The notes: generated by a model from the sequence alone, not told the origin. DNA of 64,000 nt from Planctomycetota bacterium (GCA_021413865.1 JAIOPN010000005.1:35423-99422), one strand, 5' to 3'; counted from the stretch's first letter, positions 1 to 11,043 are shown. Program-made: numbers and translations.

Positions 1-1
1 A

Positions 2-3000
2 TCGCTCGGAACGCTCGACTCGGACACCGGTGTCTTTACCCCGGTCCCGGGCGTTGATCTCTCTGCCTTCCTTGGCAACACCAACGCGGTCTCGTCTATG
101 GCGTTCTCGCCGGGCGCGGGCAGCGTTGCAGGCACGCAGGGGCTCTACCTCCTGGTCAACGACGGCTTCGGCGATCAGCGCCTTTACGAGGTGACGTATA
201 CCGTTGACGGCGACGGCGTGATCAACTCCGTCCTGGGCGCCGCCGCTCTGCCCTCTTTCACCAGCGCCGGAAGCATTGTCCTGGGGTCGATTGCGTTTGA
301 TGCCGCGGGCAACCTGTTTGGGCAGGACACGCGCGGCGGTCGGCTCGTCAGCATCAACAAGGCCACGGGCGATCTGGCTGCAACGCTTATTACGGAGGCC
401 GGTTCGCTGCGGGCAACCGTCGGAGCCATCGCGTACGACTCGACGACCGACCGGTTCTACGCCGTGGACAACGCTCTGGGCGCGGCGTCGAGCCAGGTCC
501 GCGGAAGCGGCTCGGGCGTTCTGATGAAATTCGTTGGCACGACCAGCGACTCGGCGCGGGGCCAGAACATCGGGGAGTTCGCCGTCGGCGGCACGATCAT
601 GGGCAAGGTGGACGCCTCGGGGTCCGTTGGTCTGTTTTATGCGGGCTGGATCCTGACGGGCAATGGCCAGGGGCAGTTGCTGAGTGCCACGTCACCCACC
701 GTGCCGCAGAACTTCAAGGTCGCGGGCGACCTGGATCAACTCGTCACCCAGGGCACGATCGGCTCCGACAATGTGATGGACGACGCCCGCTTCATCCTGG
801 ACTATTACACCGGTTTCGACATGCAGATCGGCGGCCGGCTGGGCGGGATGATCACCAACGGCGGGTTCATCGGCCGCGTTAGCGTCGCCAACGCCCCGTT
901 GCCCGCCTATGTTCCCGAGAGAACCGTCCCGTATCGCGAGTACGAGTCGCACACGTTCACCATCTTCGCCGACAGTCCCAATGCGGTGTTTGAGCGGTCG
1001 GGGCTGTTCGCGCAGGACGAGTTCCTCAACGACACGTTCGACGGCGCGCAGCGGGTGGGCTCGATCCGCCCCTCGACCCCCGGCGGTTCAAGCACCGTGG
1101 TGATCCAGGGCACGCTGCAGGACCAGTCGCGGACAGGGGAGATGTCCGACTATTACGCCGTCGCGCTCCAAGCCGGGCAGAAGATCACCGCTCACATCGA
1201 GAGCTTCAACCCGTTCGTCTCGCTCTCCCTGGGCGTGTTCGACCCGGAAGGGCGTCTGGTTGCCACCGACCAGAACTTCGGCGACGGCGGGGACGGCACA
1301 ACGTTCTCCTTCGTCGCGGATCGCCCCGGCGAATACCGATTCGCGACCGGTGCCTATATCTACGACCTGACCAACGACCCCCCCGATGAGCCCTTCACGC
1401 CCACGACCAGCGACGCCCCCTACGAGATCACGATCCAGAACGTCGGCGACATCGCGCTGGGCGGCATCGTGGTGCACGAGAACATGCTCGGCGTGTTCTC
1501 CTCCTCGATGGTCAACGTCGAGCGCGGCGATCTGGGCGGCATCACGGTGAGCAAGAAACTGTTCGCCATGGGGAGCGTGGGGGGCCTCTCCGACGGCGAC
1601 CTGAGCCTCAACCCGCGGATCAGGACGCAGCAGGGCTCGATCCGTTCGGTGGTTGCCGGTCAGATCGCCACCGAGAACGACAACTATCGTGGCCGCAACG
1701 ACATCGTGGTCATCGATGCCGGGTGGGACATCGGCCTGGTGAGCACCCGCACCGACCTGGGGGGGAGCGGAACCGGCGTCGTGGGCACGTCGGGCGACGC
1801 TGGCGTCGTGCTCCGCAGCGGCCACAACGTGCAGACGATCGACATCGCCGGACAGTTGCTGACCGACCTCCAGGCCAAGGGTGCTCTCGGTGTGCTCCGT
1901 GCCAAATCGATGGACTCGGAACTGGTCCCCAGCACCATCGCGGTCAATAGCGACTCGATCGGCAACGATGGCAAGATCGACCTGATCAGCGTGGACGGGG
2001 ATTTCGGAGTAATTGGCGTCGGCGGGCCCCAGATCACGACGGGCCCCGGCGGCAATGTCCGCTATATCGAGGTGGGGGGCGAACTTTACCAGGACTCTTT
2101 CTTCAACTCCTCCCAGAATTCGACGATCCAGGTTCCCGCGGGCCAGTCCTTCAATTTCCGCGATGACTCGGGCGGCACCATCGCCATCTCACCGACCGGC
2201 CAGACCCCCAACCCGGATTACGATTCCACCGTCACCGGATCGAGTCCGACGATCCCCGCCAGCCTGCTCATCCAGCCCTACAACATCCGCGGCAGCGGCG
2301 GTAGCGTCCTGGTCAGCATCGTCGCTACCGGCAGCGTGAGCATTCGCGGTAATACCCTGGGCAACGGCGGCCCCGTCGAGATCGCCAAGATCCAGATCGA
2401 CAATGCCAATGGGGCTCCCGTTACCCTCGACACCAATGGCGTGCCGGTGCAAACCGCCGCCGCCAATGGGGCGACAACGGATGTCAGCGTGAACATCGGC
2501 GGCGACGGGATTGGCGCCGTGGACGTCCTGAACGTGATCGGCGCCAACTTCAGCAACATCAACAACGCCTCGGGCGGCGAACTTGCCGGTGTCCGTGCGA
2601 CGAGCATCGGTTCACTGATCTCCGCGGGCACACTCGGCTTGGTCAAGAGTTCAACCGGGGCCGTCGTCGGCGGCTTCAACGTCCTGGATACCGGCGACAT
2701 CTTCCCCTTCCGCAAGCAGCGCACCGGCATCGTGGCCGGCAACATTATTTCCGCCCGCGCCGGCATGGGCCTGGGCAACTTCCTGCTCACGGGGGTTCTC
2801 GGAAGCCTCACCGCCAACAGCGACCTCGTGGATGTCCCCGGCGTGTTCGAGGGCATCAATGCCCCGGTTTACACCTCATGGAACATCCTTTCTGTGCAGA
2901 TCGGCGAGGGCATAGCCGATTCGGGCACGGGCGACCCCTCGCTCGCGGGTCTCTACGCGGTGGGCAACATCGGTCCGATCACCAACCAGGGGTTGGGTTC

Positions 3001-6000
3001 GGATATCTACGGCAACGTCGTTGCAGAAGGCGACCTGACCGTACAAAACGTGCCCTTCGGCAATGGCCCGAACGACAAGTTCGGCGTCCTGGGCATCACC
3101 CTCAACGACGGCGCGATCATCAACGCCGAAATCTTATCGATCAATCTGGTCGATTCGCGTGCCTTCATCGGCAACCGCACTATCAAAGGCAACATCGGGA
3201 ACATCACCCTCAACGGCCGCGGCGGCATCATCGGTTCCTTTTTCGACGCGTCGAATATCGGCAACGTCTCCAACCCCAGCGGTTTTGGGATACTCAACTC
3301 GGCGTTCAGCGGCCCCGCCAATGCCACTTTCGGCAACTTCACCGCCGGCGGCTATGGTTTCCGCTTCGACGTCATCCATGGCGGCTCATTCGTCGGCAAC
3401 ATCACAGCCACCGGCGACGGCTCGGTACTGTCTAACACCGCCTTCACGCCATCGGTCCGCACCAGCGAAATCGACCCCGCGAACGGCACCGTGGCGACGG
3501 ACTTGGCCAAGGTTCTCGACGGCCAGCCCAAGATCGCCGGTCTCATCCGTGACGTCGCGTTTGTAGCGGTCGGCAACATGGGCCAGATCACCGCCTACCG
3601 CATCGATTCGACAATCCCCGACGATCCGGCCCTCCGCTCCTACTTCAACGTCGGCAACCAGATCGCGGGCATTAAGACGACCTCCACCATCGACGGACTG
3701 AACGTCACCACCGGCAACCTCGCCTTGTTTATGACCGGCGGCGACGTTTCTAACATGGACCTCGTGGTCGCCGGCCAGATCAAGACGATCTCCATCAACG
3801 GCAGCCTTCTCAACTCATCCAGCATCACGGCCGCGGGCCCCAACGGCAACATCGGCACCGCGACCATCACCGGCGATTTCGCCGGCGTTCTCTCCGCGGA
3901 CGGCCGCATCGGCAGCCTCACCGTTGGCGGGAATCTCTCGGGGAACATCACGGTCCGCGCCACCAACCTGGGCATTTACGGGCTTGAATCACTGGTTGTC
4001 GGCGGTTCGTTCACCAACGGCGGGCTGGTCATCAACGGCAGTGTCGGGACCATCCAGACCGCCGGCAGCCTCGGCCAACTGGGCGACCGACTGGTCATCG
4101 ACGGCGACCTGGGCAACCTCATCGTCGGCACCGACCTTTCCATCTCCAACACCATCATGGGCCTGAGCCTTCTGGTCAACGGCGACGTGCTCAACGCCAA
4201 CATCCGCGGCTCCATCACGGGCGACATCGCGATCCACGGCCGGCTCACCAAACTCACCATCAACGCCAACAGCACCTCCCCCTCGCCCGATCTCATCGCC
4301 GGCGACATGCAGGTTGGCCGCGGCATCGGCCAGGCCGTCATCAACAACGGAGACATCGGCGGCGACATCACCTCGGGCCAGGGGATCGACAAGTTCACCC
4401 TCACCAACGGCTCGCTCCTCGACACCTCCACCATCACCAGCTCTTTCGCCGACATCACCGCCTTCACCATCGTCAACGGCGACCTCCTGGGCGACCTGCG
4501 GGCCCCGAACGGCGACATCGTCAAGCTCGCCATCACCGGCTCCGACATCGGTGGCAACTCGCTCATCTCCGCGCGGAACATCAAGTCCATCACCATCGAG
4601 GGCTCGATCCTCTCGGGGGCGACGATCGTTGCCACCAATCTGCTCGACGTGCTGAAAATTGGCGGATCGATCGCCGCGGGCGCTTCGGTCTCCGCCGGGC
4701 ACGGCACCTCGGTCACGGTGGGCGGAGACATGCTCGGCGCCCTGTCCTACGGCCACGCCGCGGCGGGCACCAAGGTCAGCGTCACGGGCGACCTGGGCGG
4801 CTCGACCTCCATCAACGCCAACACCACCCTCGCCGTGGGCGGCAACGTTGCCGACGGCTCGACGGTCCTGATCGGCCGCAACCTCGACCAGTTCACCGTG
4901 GGCGGCACGGTGATGGGCAACGTGCTGGTCAACGGCACGGGCGGCAAGTGGACCCTGGGCGCCGCGGACGGCGCGGTCGTCACGACGGGATCGGACCTCA
5001 AGAGCCTGGAGGTCAAGGGCGCGTTCAACAGCTCTGTCCTGCAGGTCGGCTCCGCCCCGGGCGACGACGGCGCCTTCTCAAGCACCACCGGCGGCAAGGA
5101 TCTCAACGAGTCCAGCCGCATGGCCATCCTCTCTTCTTTCAAGGCCGCCTCGATGGACACCTCCATCGTCGCTTCCGGCGGCGACATCGGCACGGCGGCG
5201 GTCAGCGGCGCGATGAACAACAGCTCGATCTCCAGCGGCCTGAGCCTGGGCAGCGGCGCACTGGCCGCGGTAATCGCCAACGGCTCGCTGGCCTCCCCGG
5301 ACAGCGCCCGCTTCGGCAACGACCGTGAATTGTTCCGCGGCGACATCAAGAGCGCCACCATCGGCGGCGGCATGACCGGCAGCTTCATCACCGCGGGCGT
5401 CGATGCCGGCGAGGGCGGCGACTTCTCGAACCCCACGGTCCTGCTGAGCCAGTCCGGCCAGCGTCCACTGGGCGGCGGCCGCAGCGCCATCGCCAAGGTC
5501 AGCGCCCTGCTCGACAGCAACTCGGCCGTCCTGGCCGACAGCGGCATCAAGAGCAACGGCGCCACCGGCACCGGAACGGTCAACGCGAACATCACCTACG
5601 ACGTCGCCACCAACGGCAGCCTGCTGGGCGGCGTGGCGCTGCAGACGCTCGTCGGTTCGGCCGCCAAATCGTCCCCGCTGAGCTACGTGCTCAACAACGG
5701 CTCGACGGTCACCATCACGGTCACGGGCAACGGCTCTGTAGCCCTGTACGATGAGGCCGGCGCCGACACCGACAACATCATCGACACCCTGCTGCTCACC
5801 GGCACCGACGCCAAGACCACGGTCAAGATCGTGACCAGCACGCCCAACACGGCGAGCATCGCCCGCATCCTCACCGGCGACGACGCGGGCATCAACAACC
5901 TCACCTTCGACGGCGCCATCTCCGGCGTCAGTGGCGGGACCGGCCCGTCGCTCTGGAACGACGGGGCGATGACTTCGCTGGTCTTCAACGAGCTGGGCGC

Positions 6001-9000
6001 CGATTTCAACGGCGTCGTCGGCGGCGACGTCAAGACGCTCACCCTTGGAACGCAAGGCCCGGGCAATCTGCGCATCCTGGGCCAGGTGGCCAAGATGACC
6101 ATCGGCTCGGGCTCGGGTAATTCCCTGCTCGACGCGCTCGGGTCGTATGTAGGCAAGGGCTTCAACGCGATCACCGCGAACTCCGTCGGCGCGGTTTATG
6201 CCCACGCCAACGGCAAGGTTTACTTGCTCGACCCGGCGGTCACGAACGGGGTCATCTCCACCACCGACGTGATCGACGGGTTCTCCGGCGACAACCTGAA
6301 CCTCCTGGCGATGGATTTCGGCCCGTCCGACACGCTCTACGGCGTTGCGGCCGTCTTCAACCAAAGCCCCACCGTCCGAGTCGGTGCGATGGCTTCCGCG
6401 CTCAGCGACCTGCACCTGAGCGGCATGGCCGTCAGCCCCAGCGGCGACGTCTACGCGATCCAGCACTTCGATTCCGATGGCGACAACACCCCCGATTTCG
6501 ACCGCCTCGTCCGAATCGAACGCACCACCGGCGGCGTCATCAATGTCGGCCGCGTCCTGGGCTTCTTCGGCGAGACCTACCTCAACAACCTCACCCAGCT
6601 CGCCTTCGACGACAGCGGCAACCTTTTCGCGCTGACCAACGACATCGACGGCACCGGCCCGACCACCGGCACCGGCGTGGCGATCGGCCGGCTGGCGATC
6701 ACCCCGGACAGCAACGGCTTCGTCCGGCTCTCCGGCCCCACCAGCACGAACCTGCCCCCCCGTCTGCTCGACGCCGGCGGGGTTCTCAACGACTTCCGCG
6801 GCCTGGCCGTGAACTCCTCCGGCACCATCTACGCGATCCGCCGCAACCTCCTGGATACGGGCGACCAGCTGGTCACCATCTCCACCAGCGGCACGGTTAC
6901 CGCTGTCGGCGCCAACAGCGGCGCCATCCTGCTCGACGTGGACGGCGACGGCACCGGCGAGACAGCCACCGATATCCACGGCATCGGCTTCGATGAAGCG
7001 GGCGACATCGTTGTCCTCAATCACCGTAACGGCCAGAGCGAGCTCGTCGGCCTGCGTTCCGCCGACCTGAACACCCCCACCAAGTTCCTGCTCCTGCTGG
7101 GCGGTTCGGAACTCTCCAACGGGCTGGACTCTTTCGCCATCGGCCGCAACGGCGACTTCTCCACCTTCGCCTACGACCAGACCACCCCCGGCGGGCTGTT
7201 CTTCACCAACAGCGACGAGGCGGTGGTCACGCTCGGCACGATCGACATCTCGGGTGGGCCGAGCAACGGCCGATTCTCCACCCTCCTGCCCCTGGCGCAG
7301 GACGCCAACGGCACCAGCCTCGGCGGCAACATCCAGGGCATGGCCATCGGCGCCGCGGGCCCCGGAAACGTCTTCATCGCCACCACCGACGGACGCCTCA
7401 TCCGGTTCAATTCCGACGGCTCGTTCCACAGCGCCCCGGGCGCCTTTACCGACAGCGTCTCCGGCGCCCCGGTCGAGATTTCGACCATCGTCTATAACGA
7501 CGCCACCGGCCTGCTCCTGGGCGTGGACCCGATCCTCAACCGCATCGTCACCATCAACCCGGACACCGCCTCGATCAGTTCCAATACCTCCGCGGGCGCG
7601 CTGGCGGTCGATGCAACCAACCTGGCCTTTGTGCCAACCACCGGCCAGGTCATCACCTTCGACACCGACACGGAGCAGTTCATCGCGCTCCGCGGCACGA
7701 GCGAATCCGCGTTGAGCGGCATTACCGCCAACATGATCAGCACCCTCAACATCACCGGCGCATCTTCGGCACGAGTGGTGGGGACCAACGGCCTGGGCAA
7801 GGTCGCCGTCGGCAACAATTTCACCGGCACCCTTTCCACACCCTACGCCGTCGCCTCCTTCACCACGGGCAACAACTTCAACGGCTCGCTGGCCGCGGGC
7901 GACGACGTCAAGTCTGTCAAGTTCGGCAACGACGTCGGGGGCAACGGCATCGTCACGACCCGCCGCTCGATGGGCTCCGTCAGCCAGAGTGGCGGCACCT
8001 TCTCGGGCAAGCTCGAAGCCATCACCTCAAACGCGATCACCGTCAAGGGCGAGATGACCAACGCCGCGCTGCTCCGCATCGTCCAGGCCGCCTCGGGGCT
8101 GACCGTCAACGGCGATCTCGAGGGCCGCGTCCTCATCGGCAGCATGGCGGGCAAGGGCCTGAGCTTCAAGGGTGACATCGGCTCTAATGCTCAACTCGTC
8201 ATCGGCGACGACCTCAAGAGCCTGGCGATCAAGGGCAGCGTCGAACAAGGCTCCCTCATCTCCATCGACGGCCTGCTCACCAAGCTCACCATCAAGGGCA
8301 CGGACTCGGGCCTGATCTACGCCCGCCTCGGGATGGGCACGGCAGACATGGGCGCCGCCGACAGCGCCGCGTTTATCGCGGGCCTGGACATCCAGTCCCT
8401 CACCGTCCGCGGCAACGCCACCGACACCGTCTTCGCCTCGGGCCTCTGGCTGGGCGACGACCTGCGTTTCAACACCAGCGACGACCTCATCACCGGCGGC
8501 TCGATCGTCAAGACGCTGGTCAAGGGCAACTTCCAGGACAGCGTGCTGGCCGCGGGCGTGCTGCCCTCGGCATCCGCCGGTGAGTTCACGCCGGGCGTCT
8601 CGGACAACCGCTTCTTCACCGGCAACGCCAACGCCGACCGGATCGACCAGGTCGATTCCGCCGACGCGGGCGGCTTTATCTCCAGCAAACTGACCTCGCT
8701 GACGATCCAGGGTGCGGCGATCGGCACCGACGTGACCAACGGACGCATTGCCGCCGCGGTCGCCGCGGATGGGCTTGGCGCGCCGCCCAAGGTCGGCGAG
8801 TTCCTCGGCGCTCTCCGCCTCCGCCCGACCGATTCCCCCTACGCCGACCCGGCGGGCCCGCCCCGTTTCCTGGAGGCCACCCGCACCAACGACCGCGAGG
8901 TCCGGCTTGTCTTCTCCGAGCAGCTCAACACGGGGTCGCTCGTCGCTTCCGCCGACGGCAACAACGACGGCCTGTTCGACTCGCCGGGAGACGTCATCGG

Positions 9001-9316
9001 CTCCATCGCCCTCTCCAGCAACGGCGTCAACATCAGCGACGTCACACTCTTCTACTCCACGGAGAAGACCCCGGAGGGCAAGATCCAGAGCATCGTGGTC
9101 ATCCGCAGGAACTCGGGCGACTTCCCCGCCGACATGGACGTCACGCTCGGCGGCACCGACCCGGTTCACTCGATCTACGACCGCTCGGGCCTCCGCTCCA
9201 CGCTCCGCAACCCGGCCCTGCTCGACAGCGCCCCGGCGAACGGAGACGCCTTCGGCACGGTGCTCGACGGCGACAACGACGGCGTCGAGGGCGGCAACGC
9301 CACGTTCACCGTCTGA
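2..9316 (+). CDS. giant exported repeat-rich surface protein (5' end outside window)
   Basis: The frame is open from base 2 with no start needed, so the gene begins upstream; at least 3,104 residues are visible. The first ~700 bases and bases ~6,130-7,700 encode beta-propeller-like text (LYEVTYTVDGDGV, SVGAVYAHANGKVYLLDP). Bases ~1,085-1,440 look like a pre-peptidase C-terminal domain (MSDYYAVALQAGQKITAHIE ... YRFATGAY). Most of the remainder is Gly/Asn/Ser/Ile-rich repeats of the type G-x-I-x-x-hydrophobic-x-x-G-S-L, consistent with a beta-helical rod. The last ~450 bases resemble an SbsA-like Ig domain (REVRLVFSEQLNTG) followed by a calcium-loop-like DGDNDGVEGG. No LPXTG or PEP-CTERM tail is present. 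The role is inferred as an extracellular or cell-envelope structural or adhesive protein; no enzyme motif is seen. Confidence 0.85.
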   Translation, partial: SLGTLDSDTGVFTPVPGVDLSAFLGNTNAVSSMAFSPGAGSVAGTQGLYLLVNDGFGDQRLYEVTYTVDGDGVINSVLGAAALPSFTSAGSIVLGSIAFDAAGNLFGQDTRGGRLVSINKATGDLAATLITEAGSLRATVGAIAYDSTTDRFYAVDNALGAASSQVRGSGSGVLMKFVGTTSDSARGQNIGEFAVGGTIMGKVDASGSVGLFYAGWILTGNGQGQLLSATSPTVPQNFKVAGDLDQLVTQGTIGSDNVMDDARFILDYYTGFDMQIGGRLGGMITNGGFIGRVSVANAPLPAYVPERTVPYREYESHTFTIFADSPNAVFERSGLFAQDEFLNDTFDGAQRVGSIRPSTPGGSSTVVIQGTLQDQSRTGEMSDYYAVALQAGQKITAHIESFNPFVSLSLGVFDPEGRLVATDQNFGDGGDGTTFSFVADRPGEYRFATGAYIYDLTNDPPDEPFTPTTSDAPYEITIQNVGDIALGGIVVHENMLGVFSSSMVNVERGDLGGITVSKKLFAMGSVGGLSDGDLSLNPRIRTQQGSIRSVVAGQIATENDNYRGRNDIVVIDAGWDIGLVSTRTDLGGSGTGVVGTSGDAGVVLRSGHNVQTIDIAGQLLTDLQAKGALGVLRAKSMDSELVPSTIAVNSDSIGNDGKIDLISVDGDFGVIGVGGPQITTGPGGNVRYIEVGGELYQDSFFNSSQNSTIQVPAGQSFNFRDDSGGTIAISPTGQTPNPDYDSTVTGSSPTIPASLLIQPYNIRGSGGSVLVSIVATGSVSIRGNTLGNGGPVEIAKIQIDNANGAPVTLDTNGVPVQTAAANGATTDVSVNIGGDGIGAVDVLNVIGANFSNINNASGGELAGVRATSIGSLISAGTLGLVKSSTGAVVGGFNVLDTGDIFPFRKQRTGIVAGNIISARAGMGLGNFLLTGVLGSLTANSDLVDVPGVFEGINAPVYTSWNILSVQIGEGIADSGTGDPSLAGLYAVGNIGPITNQGLGSDIYGNVVAEGDLTVQNVPFGNGPNDKFGVLGITLNDGAIINAEILSINLVDSRAFIGNRTIKGNIGNITLNGRGGIIGSFFDASNIGNVSNPSGFGILNSAFSGPANATFGNFTAGGYGFRFDVIHGGSFVGNITATGDGSVLSNTAFTPSVRTSEIDPANGTVATDLAKVLDGQPKIAGLIRDVAFVAVGNMGQITAYRIDSTIPDDPALRSYFNVGNQIAGIKTTSTIDGLNVTTGNLALFMTGGDVSNMDLVVAGQIKTISINGSLLNSSSITAAGPNGNIGTATITGDFAGVLSADGRIGSLTVGGNLSGNITVRATNLGIYGLESLVVGGSFTNGGLVINGSVGTIQTAGSLGQLGDRLVIDGDLGNLIVGTDLSISNTIMGLSLLVNGDVLNANIRGSITGDIAIHGRLTKLTINANSTSPSPDLIAGDMQVGRGIGQAVINNGDIGGDITSGQGIDKFTLTNGSLLDTSTITSSFADITAFTIVNGDLLGDLRAPNGDIVKLAITGSDIGGNSLISARNIKSITIEGSILSGATIVATNLLDVLKIGGSIAAGASVSAGHGTSVTVGGDMLGALSYGHAAAGTKVSVTGDLGGSTSINANTTLAVGGNVADGSTVLIGRNLDQFTVGGTVMGNVLVNGTGGKWTLGAADGAVVTTGSDLKSLEVKGAFNSSVLQVGSAPGDDGAFSSTTGGKDLNESSRMAILSSFKAASMDTSIVASGGDIGTAAVSGAMNNSSISSGLSLGSGALAAVIANGSLASPDSARFGNDRELFRGDIKSATIGGGMTGSFITAGVDAGEGGDFSNPTVLLSQSGQRPLGGGRSAIAKVSALLDSNSAVLADSGIKSNGATGTGTVNANITYDVATNGSLLGGVALQTLVGSAAKSSPLSYVLNNGSTVTITVTGNGSVALYDEAGADTDNIIDTLLLTGTDAKTTVKIVTSTPNTASIARILTGDDAGINNLTFDGAISGVSGGTGPSLWNDGAMTSLVFNELGADFNGVVGGDVKTLTLGTQGPGNLRILGQVAKMTIGSGSGNSLLDALGSYVGKGFNAITANSVGAVYAHANGKVYLLDPAVTNGVISTTDVIDGFSGDNLNLLAMDFGPSDTLYGVAAVFNQSPTVRVGAMASALSDLHLSGMAVSPSGDVYAIQHFDSDGDNTPDFDRLVRIERTTGGVINVGRVLGFFGETYLNNLTQLAFDDSGNLFALTNDIDGTGPTTGTGVAIGRLAITPDSNGFVRLSGPTSTNLPPRLLDAGGVLNDFRGLAVNSSGTIYAIRRNLLDTGDQLVTISTSGTVTAVGANSGAILLDVDGDGTGETATDIHGIGFDEAGDIVVLNHRNGQSELVGLRSADLNTPTKFLLLLGGSELSNGLDSFAIGRNGDFSTFAYDQTTPGGLFFTNSDEAVVTLGTIDISGGPSNGRFSTLLPLAQDANGTSLGGNIQGMAIGAAGPGNVFIATTDGRLIRFNSDGSFHSAPGAFTDSVSGAPVEISTIVYNDATGLLLGVDPILNRIVTINPDTASISSNTSAGALAVDATNLAFVPTTGQVITFDTDTEQFIALRGTSESALSGITANMISTLNITGASSARVVGTNGLGKVAVGNNFTGTLSTPYAVASFTTGNNFNGSLAAGDDVKSVKFGNDVGGNGIVTTRRSMGSVSQSGGTFSGKLEAITSNAITVKGEMTNAALLRIVQAASGLTVNGDLEGRVLIGSMAGKGLSFKGDIGSNAQLVIGDDLKSLAIKGSVEQGSLISIDGLLTKLTIKGTDSGLIYARLGMGTADMGAADSAAFIAGLDIQSLTVRGNATDTVFASGLWLGDDLRFNTSDDLITGGSIVKTLVKGNFQDSVLAAGVLPSASAGEFTPGVSDNRFFTGNANADRIDQVDSADAGGFISSKLTSLTIQGAAIGTDVTNGRIAAAVAADGLGAPPKVGEFLGALRLRPTDSPYADPAGPPRFLEATRTNDREVRLVFSEQLNTGSLVASADGNNDGLFDSPGDVIGSIALSSNGVNISDVTLFYSTEKTPEGKIQSIVVIRRNSGDFPADMDVTLGGTDPVHSIYDRSGLRSTLRNPALLDSAPANGDAFGTVLDGDNDGVEGGNATFTV

Positions 9317-9356
9317 CCACGCGTCTCGCCGTATCGAAAACCCATCCGCCCACTCA

Positions 9357-9390
9357 CCCGCGCGGCACGAGCCGCGCGGGTTTTTCTTTT
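9357..9390 (+). terminator. intrinsic terminator of the giant protein gene
   Basis: A perfect 10-bp GC stem (CCCGCGCGGC / GCCGCGCGGG) with an ACGA loop is followed by TTTTTCTTTT. It lies 40 bases after the stop codon and separates the gene from the convergent dehydrogenase. Confidence 0.9.
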
Positions 9391-9420
9391 CGCACTTCCC
9401 GTAAGGCGCATGCACCCTTC

Positions 9421-11028
9421 TCAATCCGCCGCGTTGAGAATGCTCATCGCCACCGCCTCGGCGACCCTAATGCCGTCAATCCCCGCCGAGAGGATGCCCC
9501 CGGCGTAGCCCGCCCCCTCGCCGGCGGGATAAAGCCCCCGCGTGTTGCGGCTCTGGAAATGTTCGTCGCGCGTGATGCTGATCGGTGACGAGGTCCGCGT
9601 CTCCACGCCGGTCAACACCGCGTCGTGCATCGCGAACCCCTTGATCTGCCGGTCGAATACCGGCAGGGCCTCGCGGATCGCCTCGATGGCGTAATCCGGC
9701 AGGCAGGAACTCAGGTCGCCCAGGCGGACGCCCGGCGCGTACGACGGCCGCACCGCCCCCAGCGCCGTTGAAGGCCGGCCCGCGAGAAAATCACCCACGA
9801 GCTGCGCCGGCGCGTCGTATGTCCCGCCGCCCGCCTCGAACGCTCTGCCTTCCCACTGCCGCTGGAACGCCACACCCGCCAGCGGGTGGCCCGGGTAGTC
9901 GGCGGGCGTGACGCCCACGACGATCCCGCCGTTGGCGTTGCGCTCGTTGCGGGAGTACTGGCTCATGCCGTTGGTCACGACCCGGCCCGGCTCCGACGCG
10001 GCGGCCACCACCGTGCCGCCCGGGCACATGCAGAAGCTGTAAACGGACCGGCCGTTGCGGCAGTGGTGGACCAGCTTGTAGTCGGCCGCGCCCAGCAGCG
10101 GGTTGCCCGCGTCGCGCCCCAGCCGGCAGCGGTCGATCATCGCCTGCGGGTGCTCGATGCGGAAGCCCACGGAGAACGGCTTGGGCTCCATGTAAACACC
10201 GCGGGCGTGGAGCATCTCGAACGTGTCCCGCGCGCTGTGGCCCACCGCCAACACGACGTGGGCCGCCGCGATCTTCTCGCCGCCCGCGAGCACCACGCCG
10301 CGCACCCGCCCGTCGTGGATGTCGATGTCTTCCACCCTGCACCCGAACCGCACCTCGCCGCCCAGAGCCGTGAGCGTGGCCCGCATCGTCTCGACGATGC
10401 CGACCAGACGGAACGTGCCGATGTGCGGCTTGCTCACGTAGAGGATTTCCGGCGGGGCGCCGGCCTTCACAAACTCATCGAGGACCTTACGCCCCAGGTG
10501 GCGCGGGTCCTTGACCTGGCTGTAGAGCTTGCCGTCGGAGAACGTGCCCGCGCCCCCCTCGCCAAACTGTACGTTCGACTCCGGGTGCAGTTTGTGGTTC
10601 CGCCAGAGGTCCCACGTGTCCTGTGTGCGTTCGCGGACCGCCTTGCCGCGCTCCAGCAGGATCGGCCGGAAGCCCATCTGCGCCAGGAGCAGGCCCGCGA
10701 AGATGCCGCACGGCCCGGTGCCGATCACGACAGGCCTCTGAAACGGCCCGGTCGGCGCGTGAGCCACGGGGTGGTAAGACATGTCCGGCGTCGGGGTGAT
10801 GTTGCGCGGGTTCTTCAGCCCCTTGAGCGTCGCGGCCTCGTCAAGCAGTTCCACGTCCAGCGTGTAGATGAACCAGGTCGGTCCGGGCCTGCGAGCGTCC
10901 ACGCCGCGGCGGTGGATCGTGTAGCGCACCAGTTGGTCCGCCTTGATCCCAAGCCGTTTTAGGATCGCGCTCGCGATCTCCTCCTGGCGGTGGTCGAGCG
11001 GGAGCTTGATTTCGGTCAATCGCAGCAA
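9421..11028 (-). CDS. FAD-dependent dehydrogenase (COG2509-like)
   Basis: 535 residues. A short N-terminal domain (residues 1-~95, MLRLTEIKLPLDHRQEEIAS) precedes a Rossmann FAD site, VVIGTGPCGIFAGLLLAQMG, at ~residues 100-120. It also shows NVQFGEGGAGTFSDGKL, a conserved block of this uncharacterised dehydrogenase family, and a C-terminal FAD contact, GLYPAGEGAGYAGGILSAG. The start is TTG, chosen because AGGA lies 8 nt upstream. The substrate is unknown in the family. It lies 15 bases downstream of the 212-residue protein gene and is probably co-transcribed with it and the lyase gene. Family assignment is confident; function is not. Confidence 0.85.
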   Translation of the reverse strand: MLRLTEIKLPLDHRQEEIASAILKRLGIKADQLVRYTIHRRGVDARRPGPTWFIYTLDVELLDEAATLKGLKNPRNITPTPDMSYHPVAHAPTGPFQRPVVIGTGPCGIFAGLLLAQMGFRPILLERGKAVRERTQDTWDLWRNHKLHPESNVQFGEGGAGTFSDGKLYSQVKDPRHLGRKVLDEFVKAGAPPEILYVSKPHIGTFRLVGIVETMRATLTALGGEVRFGCRVEDIDIHDGRVRGVVLAGGEKIAAAHVVLAVGHSARDTFEMLHARGVYMEPKPFSVGFRIEHPQAMIDRCRLGRDAGNPLLGAADYKLVHHCRNGRSVYSFCMCPGGTVVAAASEPGRVVTNGMSQYSRNERNANGGIVVGVTPADYPGHPLAGVAFQRQWEGRAFEAGGGTYDAPAQLVGDFLAGRPSTALGAVRPSYAPGVRLGDLSSCLPDYAIEAIREALPVFDRQIKGFAMHDAVLTGVETRTSSPISITRDEHFQSRNTRGLYPAGEGAGYAGGILSAGIDGIRVAEAVAMSILNAAD

Positions 11029-11043
11029 GCGCGTCGTCCTGGA

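Noticed and set aside
5078..7429. 783-codon open frame antisense to the giant repeat protein
   Set aside because: Low-complexity mirror of the repeat protein codons; no recognisable domain.
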